From Leclercia sp. UBA7405 (GTDB taxonomy: Bacteria; Pseudomonadota; Gammaproteobacteria; Enterobacterales; Enterobacteriaceae): a stretch of DNA of 6,448 nucleotides. Location of the stretch: the NCBI GenBank assembly GCA_002469605.1, contig DKMV01000095.1, positions 1-6,448 on the forward strand. The letters run 5' to 3'. This document shows, in pieces, positions 1 through 5,239 of the stretch (position 1 is its first letter; each line of letters begins with the position of its first letter). A program made the position numbers and the translations under genes. The notes beneath the pieces are model-generated. The model had not been told where the DNA came from, made no database searches, and worked only from the letters and a program-made list of their open reading frames with translations.

Positions 1-187
1 CGCCACCGATGCCAAAGATGAAGCCACCTACTACACGGTGAAATCTGGCGACACCCTGAGCGCCATCTCCAAAACCGTCTATGGCGACGCCAACCAGTAC
101 AACAAAATCTTCGAAGCTAACCGACCGATGCTCTCCAGCCCGGATAAAATCTATCCCGGCCAGACGCTGCGTATTCCTAAAGCCTGA
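1..187 (+). CDS. kbp: LysM-domain protein, C-terminal part (Kbp/YgaU-like)
   Basis: The gene is open at the left edge: 61 codons and a TGA stop at 185-187 are visible. Almost the whole fragment is one LysM domain (fragment residues about 10-60). It starts with the hallmark [13 protein letters not shown] and ends with [14 protein letters not shown] just before the C-terminus. LysM domains bind peptidoglycan or related glycans. The fragment closely matches, from memory, the C-terminus of E. coli Kbp (YgaU), a small cytoplasmic BON-LysM protein reported to bind potassium. The N-terminal BON part that would confirm this is outside the window. In E. coli K-12 kbp is not next to parE, so this may be a relocated orthologue or a paralogue. 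The next gene starts 29 bp downstream on the same strand with its own ribosome binding site. The LysM assignment is firm; the symbol rests on similarity of this domain only. Confidence 0.87.
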   Translation, partial: ATDAKDEATYYTVKSGDTLSAISKTVYGDANQYNKIFEANRPMLSSPDKIYPGQTLRIPKA

Positions 188-216
188 TCTGATTCACGCG
201 GCATAAAGGAGAGGCA

Positions 217-744
217 ATGAAAATAGCCTGTCTCGGCTGGGGCTCGTTAGTATGGAAATACGGCGCGCTTCCCGTTGCCGGAGAGTGGCAAACCGACGGG
301 CCTTTGTTGCCCGTCGAATTTTGCCGGGAAAGCGACGGCGGCGAGCTGGCGACTGCCCTCTGTATGAATGTGCCCCCCGTGCCGGTACTCTGGGCGTGGC
401 TCAGGACGGAAACCCTGAGTCTCGCCTGCGAAGCGCTGCGCGAGCGGGAAGGCATTCCGGACGAGCGCTGCGACGGCATCGGCTCTCTGTTGATTACCGG
501 CCGCCACACCGGCGTGCTGACGGCGTGGGCCGTCGAGAGAGGCATCGAGGCGCTGATCTGGACCGGCCTGCCGCCCCGAAGCGCCTCCCTGGAGGGGCGG
601 GTGCCCACGGTGGACGAAGCCATTGCTTATCTGGATAGCCTTAGCGGCGAGACCCGCCAGCACGCCCGGAACTATTTTGACCGGGTGCCGGCGCAAATCG
701 ACACCCCATACCGGCGGGTTATTTCCAACGTGCTGGGGTGGTAA
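217..744 (+). CDS. Small GGCT-like (gamma-glutamylcyclotransferase-fold) hypothetical protein
   Basis: This 175-aa protein starts at an ATG preceded by AAGGAG with 5-nt spacing, which supports the start. The N-terminus MKIACLGWGSLVW (G7-W13) resembles the glycine-rich substrate-binding loop of gamma-glutamylcyclotransferase/AIG2-like proteins, which usually have a YGSL-type sequence there. Other apparently conserved stretches are GPLLPVEFCR (28-37), LREREGI (74-80), GIEALIWTGL (109-118) and a C-terminal Y-x-x-R-x-P with TPYRR (about 153-167). No signal peptide or membrane segment is visible, so it is probably cytosolic. I do not know a characterised member of this exact type and assign no reaction or substrate. 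It follows the LysM gene by 29 bp and may be cotranscribed with it. It converges on the GH88 gene with only 11 bp between the stops. Nothing links it to the sugar cluster beyond proximity. Confidence 0.8.
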   Translation: MKIACLGWGSLVWKYGALPVAGEWQTDGPLLPVEFCRESDGGELATALCMNVPPVPVLWAWLRTETLSLACEALREREGIPDERCDGIGSLLITGRHTGVLTAWAVERGIEALIWTGLPPRSASLEGRVPTVDEAIAYLDSLSGETRQHARNYFDRVPAQIDTPYRRVISNVLGW

Positions 745-757
745 CACCCGGCCTTTT
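732..757 (+). terminator. Possible Rho-independent terminator at the end of the GGCT-like gene
   Basis: GGGTG (736-740) pairs with CACCC (745-749) around a GTAA loop that contains the TAA stop codon of the upstream gene. Three further pairs (732-734 with 750-752, one of them G-U) extend the stem if G735 is bulged out. The sequence CTTTT (753-757) follows. The U tract is short and the stem lies inside the coding end, so the call is tentative. On the minus strand no T run follows the hairpin, so it would not stop GH88 transcripts. Confidence 0.35.
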
Positions 758-1943
758 ACCAGTACAGCTTCCAGCTCTGGGTAAAGCGCACCAGCGCCTC
801 AACGTAGAAATAGTCCCCCCAGCTCGCGCACTCATCCACCCCTTTGTTGCTCGCCAGGTGATAGACCGAGTGCTTCAAAAGGCCCGTGCCCTTCTCCTCT
901 TTGCCCATCAGGTAGTGCCTGGTCAGCGATGACATGATCCCTTTCGCCCAGGCCAGGTAACGGTCGCGATCCGGATCGGTGGTCGGAAGGTGTTTCACCA
1001 GCTCCAGCAGGCCGCAGACGGCGATAGCCGCCGACGAGGCGTCGCGCAGGGCGTCGGTGTCCACCAGCGCCAGATCCCAGTGGCAGACGTAATCCTCCGG
1101 CAGGCGGTTCAGGAAGTAGTTTGCCAGCCGTTTAGAGAGCTCAATCAGGGTGGCATCGCCGGTATAGATATAGCTCAGCAGGAAGCCGTAAATCCCCCAC
1201 GCCTGCCCGCGCGACCAGCAGGAGTCGTCCGCATAGCCCTGCTGGGTGTTGCCGTAGCGCGGCGCGCCGGTCTTCACATCCATATAGTAGGTATGGAAGG
1301 TGGAGGCGTCTTCGCGGATGAGATACGTGGCCGCCTGCTTCACGTGGGCGCAGGCGGCGTCGGCAAAGCGCGGATCGCCGGTCTGCTCCGTGGCCCAGTA
1401 GAGCAGCGGCAGGTTCATATTGCAGTCGATGATCATCCGCCCGGCCTGTTCAGGATCGGCCAGATCGCCCCACGCCTGAATGATCTTCGCCTTTTCATGG
1501 AAGCGCTCCAGCAGCGCCTCGGCCGCCAGCAGCGAGAAGCCGCGCGCCTCGCGGTTGCCGGTCAGACGCCAGTCCGCCACGCAGGAGAGGGTATATAAAA
1601 AGCCTAAATCGTGGGTGTTGGTGTCGTGACGCCCGGCGATGCGCAGGCCGAAGGAGCGCGTATGTTTCCGGGCCATCGCCCGGAATTTCTCCTCGCCGCT
1701 CATCTCCCACGCCAGCCATAGCTGCCCGGTCCAGAAGCTGGTGGTCCACTCCACGTTGTCGGTCAGCGGGTAGTAGCCTTCCCGGCAGGTTTCTGCCGGG
1801 AACTGCTCGCCAAAGGCGTCCAGGTGACGGTCAATCAGCGTCAGCACATGGCTGCGGGCCGAGCTTAATTCATCGCTAAAAAGGCGGGCATCCACCGGTA
1901 CGGGAATATCGGTCAGGGGCTCCAGGGCGATACGGCTTAACAT
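756..1943 (-). CDS. Glycoside hydrolase family 88 unsaturated glucuronyl hydrolase
   Basis: This 395-aa, probably cytosolic enzyme removes 4,5-unsaturated uronic acid from the non-reducing end of lyase-generated oligosaccharides by vinyl-ether hydration. The family folds as an (alpha/alpha)6 barrel. Visible landmarks are W66 and F70 (VEWTTSFW), H111-D112 (THDLGF), W158, D173 (MIIDCNMNLPLL), H217, Q235, and W243, R245 and W249 (WSRGQAW). D112 and D173 correspond to the two catalytic Asp residues, D88 and D149, of Bacillus sp. GL1 UGL as I recall its numbering. All these residues share one constant offset of 24, so the active site looks complete and in register. There is no signal peptide. The ATG is preceded by AAGGA with suitable spacing. 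It is the third gene of the minus-strand operon, 28 bp after the transporter. The substrate (glycosaminoglycan, gellan-like or plant-derived) cannot be fixed from family membership alone. Confidence 0.93.
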   Translation of the reverse strand: MLSRIALEPLTDIPVPVDARLFSDELSSARSHVLTLIDRHLDAFGEQFPAETCREGYYPLTDNVEWTTSFWTGQLWLAWEMSGEEKFRAMARKHTRSFGLRIAGRHDTNTHDLGFLYTLSCVADWRLTGNREARGFSLLAAEALLERFHEKAKIIQAWGDLADPEQAGRMIIDCNMNLPLLYWATEQTGDPRFADAACAHVKQAATYLIREDASTFHTYYMDVKTGAPRYGNTQQGYADDSCWSRGQAWGIYGFLLSYIYTGDATLIELSKRLANYFLNRLPEDYVCHWDLALVDTDALRDASSAAIAVCGLLELVKHLPTTDPDRDRYLAWAKGIMSSLTRHYLMGKEEKGTGLLKHSVYHLASNKGVDECASWGDYFYVEALVRFTQSWKLYW

Positions 1944-1958
1944 AGTTCGATTCCTTCT

Positions 1959-1971
1959 TTTACGACGTAAA
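1959..1971. repeat. 13-bp perfect inverted repeat in the transporter-GH88 gap
   Basis: TTTACG, a central A, then CGTAAA forms a perfect palindrome with 6-bp arms directly after the transporter stop codon and upstream of the GH88 Shine-Dalgarno. A one-base loop cannot form a compact RNA hairpin, so a protein-binding site or chance is more likely than a terminator. Confidence 0.3.
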
Positions 1972-3225
1972 TTAGCGAGAGGGGTGATGTTCTGCGACCG
2001 GCAGCGGCTGCGCGCTGCGCCATTTGCTCTGGCAGGCGGAGAGCGTAAAGGCAGAAATCAGGGTAAAGGTCAGCGCCGTGGCGCCCATGATGATATAGGT
2101 CTGCTCAAAGCCGATGCGGTCGTACATATAGCCCGCCGGGGAGGAGACCACCACGTTGCCGACGTAGAGCATCGCCTGATAGCCCAGCAGATACATGGTG
2201 GCGTTAACACGCTTATCGAAATGCTCGGCAATATATTTGAATACCGACACCAGCAGCAGGCAAATTTCCAGGCCGTAGAGCGGCTTGAGCACCGAAATTA
2301 ACAGGTGCGAATCGCAGACACCGGAAATAATAAGCCGCGCGCCGACCACCAGCCCGACTATTAATAACCCGCGCTTGGCGCCAATAAAGTTAACGAACAG
2401 CGGGATCACCATATACATGACGAACTCCATGCCCGACTGCACGGTCCCCAGATAACCAAATACCGCGTTGCCCTGATGGATATCATCAAAGAAGGTGACG
2501 AAATAGCGCGAGAACTGCTGCTCGGCGATAAACATCATCCAGGCCACCCCAGCCACGTACAGGCAGAAGGCCCAGAACTTGCGGTTGCGCAGCAGAGCGT
2601 AGATATCCGCCGGGGCGATTTTCTCTTTGGTCAGCACCTCTCCGGCATGTACGGAGTTAGTGTTCACTTTCAGGTTAAGCAGGACAATCAGCATGATCAC
2701 CGATGCCACGCTGCCCATAATAAAGTTATAAGCCGGAGAGAGGTTAAACAGCAGACCAGAGAAAGAGGAGGCCACCGCCCAGCCGAGCGAGCCCCACATG
2801 CGGATCTGGCCGAACTCCATGCCGTTGAGGCGGCTGTAGCGATCGGAGTAGGATTCGCACGCCGCCACGCCCGCATACCAGGCGAAGCTTAAATAGAGCG
2901 CCCCGATAATAATCCCCAGCATGGTATTGGACATTAATAGCGGCTGATAAACGTAAATAAAGAACGGCGCCATCAGGGCGGACATCGCCACCACAAAATA
3001 GAGCAGGTATTTGCTCATGCCGATCTTATCGAGAATATAGCCATAGATCGGTTTTAAAATAACGGAGAAGATGCCGTTCACCGCAAATACCGTGCCGATG
3101 ACCGAGCCGCTTAAATTCGCTTTCTGGCCAAGCCAGATGGCCAGCAGGCCAATGCTTGCCGACCAGGTAAAGAAGTAGAGAAATATAAAACTGCTGATTT
3201 TGTAATATTCGGTTTTGTTATTCAT
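1972..3225 (-). CDS. MFS oligosaccharide:H+ symporter of the LacY/RafB/CscB family
   Basis: This 417-aa inner-membrane protein has about 12 hydrophobic segments and aligns with LacY over its length. The loop 2-3 MFS motif is YGYILDKIG (61-69). E124 and R142 (in EFGQIRMWGSLGWA) match LacY E126 and R144, which bind the galactosyl group. In the second half, E235-QQF matches the D240 region, R297 matches R302, and LKPLYGLE keeps K314 (K319) and E320 (E325) but has Y317 where LacY has H322. F232 and L353 replace the LacY D237/K358 pair. It is therefore probably a proton-coupled importer with an altered substrate or coupling site. The ATG at 3225 follows GAGGA with 4-nt spacing. It lies between the DUF2264 and GH88 genes, so the cargo is probably a small uronate-containing saccharide. 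That cargo is inferred from context, not from residues. Confidence 0.92.
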   Translation of the reverse strand: MNNKTEYYKISSFIFLYFFTWSASIGLLAIWLGQKANLSGSVIGTVFAVNGIFSVILKPIYGYILDKIGMSKYLLYFVVAMSALMAPFFIYVYQPLLMSNTMLGIIIGALYLSFAWYAGVAACESYSDRYSRLNGMEFGQIRMWGSLGWAVASSFSGLLFNLSPAYNFIMGSVASVIMLIVLLNLKVNTNSVHAGEVLTKEKIAPADIYALLRNRKFWAFCLYVAGVAWMMFIAEQQFSRYFVTFFDDIHQGNAVFGYLGTVQSGMEFVMYMVIPLFVNFIGAKRGLLIVGLVVGARLIISGVCDSHLLISVLKPLYGLEICLLLVSVFKYIAEHFDKRVNATMYLLGYQAMLYVGNVVVSSPAGYMYDRIGFEQTYIIMGATALTFTLISAFTLSACQSKWRSAQPLPVAEHHPSR

Positions 3226-3255
3226 AGCATCCTCGCCAGAGTCAGGGTCAGGGCT

Positions 3256-5073
3256 TTATAAATTGAACGACAGCAGACGTTCGCTTCCGGGCAGGCTGAT
3301 GGTCGCCCGGTGATCTCTTATTTCCAGATGCGGGTAAACCGCATGGTTACTCCCCCGCCCACTGGCCAACGCCGCGCAGCAGAGCCAACTTTCGCCACGG
3401 GCGATATCGGTCGTCAGCAGCGGGATGGCGGCACACTCCGGGAACATGATGCTGCTGTTCGGTGGGGTGATGACGCAGTCGGCGGTGCGCTGAATAGCCG
3501 GCGAGAGATCGACAAGCAGGCTGCTGCCGTTGTCTGCCGCCACTAGTCCGCCCCGGGCAAGGGTTTGCAGCGCGGCGTTGCGCACCGCAAAGCCGCCCTC
3601 TGCCGTTTGCAGGTTCCGGGCGCTATCGATCCGGTGCAGGCGGATGTGCCACTCGCCAAAAGGGACCAGCCAGGTCTCGATATGCACGTCATGCCACGGC
3701 GACCAGCGCGAGAAGATAGAGTTTTCGTCGACCCGTACCTCGTCGCACGCCCGGCGGCCACGAAAATAGTTATCCCCGTCCGCCAGCAGCAGCATGGAGT
3801 CGCAGGCGGCATGCTTAAGGCCGAAACGCCCGCGCTCGATGGTGAAGCCAAAGCGGCTAGAGTAGGCAAATTTGGTATATTTGGCCTCGGTGTTAACGTA
3901 GTTATTCAGCTCCAGCTGGCCGGCGGTAAGCATGGTGACATGCTGGGAATGTTCGCTGTGGCAGAGGATCTGCTGGGCATGGGGGATAACGCGTTTGTCC
4001 GCAAGCGCAGGCAGGGGCTGCTCCTCTGCCTGCCAGAAGGCGTGTTCTTCAGGCAGGGCCAGGATCAGCAGGGTTTTCAGCGCCCAGTAGGGCGAGCCGG
4101 GGGAGTTATAGTCCTCGCACATCGCCAGGTTGGGATAGGCAAAACCGAGGGTCAGGATCCCGTCGCGATCGGTAATCGGCTGCTGCTGCCACCAGCGCAG
4201 ATGGCGCAGGATAATCCCCTTCACAATGCCCGGCGTGAAGACCTCCAGCCCGGAAAAGGCCACCGCGCTCCAGAAGGCGACCATGGCATAGCGGTAGGTG
4301 AGGCTGCGGCCAAAGGGCACAGAGGCGCCATCGGCGGCGGACATATAGATAAAGTCTTCGGCAAACTGGCGGGAGCGCTGGCGCAGCACCTCTCCCCTCG
4401 CCTCGTCGCCGCTTAAGGTGGCGTAGATCAGGCCGTAAAAGTGAAACGCCATCGAGATGTAATAGTCTTTTGGGCGGCCGGGGCCGTCGGAGTACCAGCC
4501 GTCGCCGAGGTAGTAGGCCTCCATCATCGCAAAACGGCGGTCGATAGCGGACTGGTCATAGGGCAGTCCGGCGCGCTTAAAGCCGAGCTGGACCATAATG
4601 GCAAAGTAGTTCCAGTTGCTGTCCGGCATGGTGGCGTCGGTTATCTGGTTCAGCCAGGCGTGCAGGTTCATCACCTCCCGCTCGCTGAACAGATCGGTGA
4701 GCTTCTCCTGCAACAGCGCCAGGCCCAGACCGTAGGCTGCCATCTCCACCAGCCGCTGATCGTAGGGGCCGGTTTCGCCCCAGTAACCGGGGTGCTGCGG
4801 GTCGGTGCCAAAGCGAATGGCGTTAAGGTATTTGTCGCTAAACGGCGTGGTATCGCCTCCCGCCAGCAGCGGAAATAGCCCCCACAGCACCCGGGAGAGC
4901 CCCTCCATTTCGGCGATATCCGTCGCGTAGTGTGCGCAGGTATTCCCCAGTGAAAAGCGCGACGCTCCCGGCGGGAACTGCCCGTCCAGCGCCCCCAGCA
5001 TACCGTTCAGGGCCGTCACCAGATCCTGACGGGAAGACAACGGATTTGATTTTTCTTGCTCTGCCGCCCACAT
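3256..5073 (-). CDS. DUF2264-family protein, putative carbohydrate-active enzyme
   Basis: This 605-aa protein has no signal peptide or membrane segment, so it is probably cytosolic. The N-terminus NPLSSRQDL (10-18) and the stretches DIAEMEGLSRVLWG (52-65), NWNYFAIMVQLGF (153-165), GWYSDGPG (192-199), DYYISMAFHFYG (203-214), VPFGRSLTYRY (252-262) and EDYNSPGSPYWALK (320-333) are those I associate with DUF2264 (PF10022). The first 340 or so residues look helical and rich in aromatics, as in (alpha/alpha) toroids. From about 365 to the end it is beta-rich (FTIERGRFG, HIETWLVPFGEWHIRLHRID). This toroid plus beta-sheet layout recalls heparinase II/III-like lyases, and the Tyr, His, Arg and Asp residues at 192-262 could be catalytic, but that is inference. 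It is the first gene of the operon with the symporter and GH88. The ATG at 5073 was preferred to a longer GTG frame from 5205 because it has a GAGGA 7 nt upstream, matches the usual family start and leaves room for a divergent promoter. Confidence 0.88.
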   Translation of the reverse strand: MWAAEQEKSNPLSSRQDLVTALNGMLGALDGQFPPGASRFSLGNTCAHYATDIAEMEGLSRVLWGLFPLLAGGDTTPFSDKYLNAIRFGTDPQHPGYWGETGPYDQRLVEMAAYGLGLALLQEKLTDLFSEREVMNLHAWLNQITDATMPDSNWNYFAIMVQLGFKRAGLPYDQSAIDRRFAMMEAYYLGDGWYSDGPGRPKDYYISMAFHFYGLIYATLSGDEARGEVLRQRSRQFAEDFIYMSAADGASVPFGRSLTYRYAMVAFWSAVAFSGLEVFTPGIVKGIILRHLRWWQQQPITDRDGILTLGFAYPNLAMCEDYNSPGSPYWALKTLLILALPEEHAFWQAEEQPLPALADKRVIPHAQQILCHSEHSQHVTMLTAGQLELNNYVNTEAKYTKFAYSSRFGFTIERGRFGLKHAACDSMLLLADGDNYFRGRRACDEVRVDENSIFSRWSPWHDVHIETWLVPFGEWHIRLHRIDSARNLQTAEGGFAVRNAALQTLARGGLVAADNGSSLLVDLSPAIQRTADCVITPPNSSIMFPECAAIPLLTTDIARGESWLCCAALASGRGSNHAVYPHLEIRDHRATISLPGSERLLSFNL

Positions 5074-5080
5074 ACGCTCG

Positions 5081-5085
5081 TCCTC
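5081..5085 (-). promoter_or_regulatory. Shine-Dalgarno of the DUF2264 gene, which decides its start
   Basis: On the minus strand GAGGA lies 7 nt upstream of the ATG at 5073. The alternative GTG at 5205 has no purine-rich sequence at a usable distance. This supports translation from 5073. Confidence 0.75.
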
Positions 5086-5102
5086 GTAATCAACTGCGGC
5101 AA

Positions 5103-5108
5103 AGGATA
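5103..5108 (-). promoter_or_regulatory. Candidate -10 element of the DUF2264-MFS-GH88 operon promoter
   Basis: TATCCT on the minus strand matches 4 of 6 positions of the sigma-70 -10 consensus. No convincing -35 lies upstream, as expected for an activator-dependent promoter. A start near 5096 would give a leader of about 22 nt containing the Shine-Dalgarno. It would also place the CRP-like site at about -42, close to the class II position. The call rests largely on this spacing agreement. Confidence 0.4.
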
Positions 5109-5127
5109 GTGAATCAACGAGGCGCAG

Positions 5128-5149
5128 AAATGTTAGCCCGGTCACAGGT
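5128..5149. promoter_or_regulatory. Candidate CRP (cAMP receptor protein) binding site
   Basis: The core is TGTTA, six bases, then TCACA (5131-5146), matching 9 of 10 consensus positions of TGTGA-N6-TCACA. The upstream flank AAA also agrees with the extended consensus. The centre at 5138.5 lies about 42 bp from the inferred operon start (class II-like) and about 70 bp from the inferred araC start (class I-like). Position between divergent catabolic genes is typical for glucose-repressed sugar loci. Confidence 0.55.
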
Positions 5150-5172
5150 GCGAGAGTTGAATGAACCCGACG

Positions 5173-5202
5173 TTGAGAAAATTTAAAAAGGTGGTTTATA
5201 AC
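5173..5202 (+). promoter_or_regulatory. Candidate sigma-70 promoter of the araC-family gene
   Basis: TTGAGA (5173-5178, 5 of 6 consensus positions) is separated by 18 bp from TATAAC (5197-5202, 5 of 6). Transcription would start near 5209, about 30 bp before the regulator's ATG. The -10 hexamer lies inside the inverted repeat at 5191-5205. Confidence 0.5.
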
Positions 5203-5205
5203 CAC
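5191..5205. promoter_or_regulatory. Inverted repeat over the araC -10, possible operator
   Basis: GTGGTT, TAT, AACCAC is a perfect inverted repeat with 6-bp arms and a 3-bp centre. It overlaps the proposed -10 of the regulator gene, where a bound protein would block transcription. The TGGT...ACCA arms recall sites of GntR/FadR-type regulators of hexuronate genes (ExuR/UxuR), but the spacing is wider here, so that link is only suggestive. AraC-family proteins more often bind direct repeats. Confidence 0.4.
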
Positions 5206-5239
5206 AGGGAGAGGGGTAAAAATTGAGTTTTATTGCACT

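Noticed and set aside
990..1598. Open frame of 202 codons on the plus strand antisense to GH88
   Set aside because: It is low-complexity, rich in Arg, Gln, Gly and Val, without a recognisable motif, and lies entirely under the well-supported GH88 gene.
3226..3255. Short tandem GTCAGG repeat upstream of the transporter start
   Set aside because: Only two copies of a 6-bp unit are present, and no site type fits; probably chance.
3565..4416. Long open frame on the plus strand (283 codons) antisense to the DUF2264 gene
   Set aside because: It is an overlap artefact of a GC-rich codon pattern. It lacks recognisable domains, and the minus-strand gene explains the region.
5074..5205. N-terminal extension of the DUF2264 gene from a GTG codon
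   Set aside because: It overlaps the likely promoter elements, has no usable Shine-Dalgarno and does not resemble the family start, whereas the ATG at 5073 satisfies all three.
5074..5239. Riboswitch or small RNA in the divergent intergenic region
   Set aside because: The inferred leaders are only about 20-30 nt long, and I see no conserved aptamer-like structure or internal terminator.
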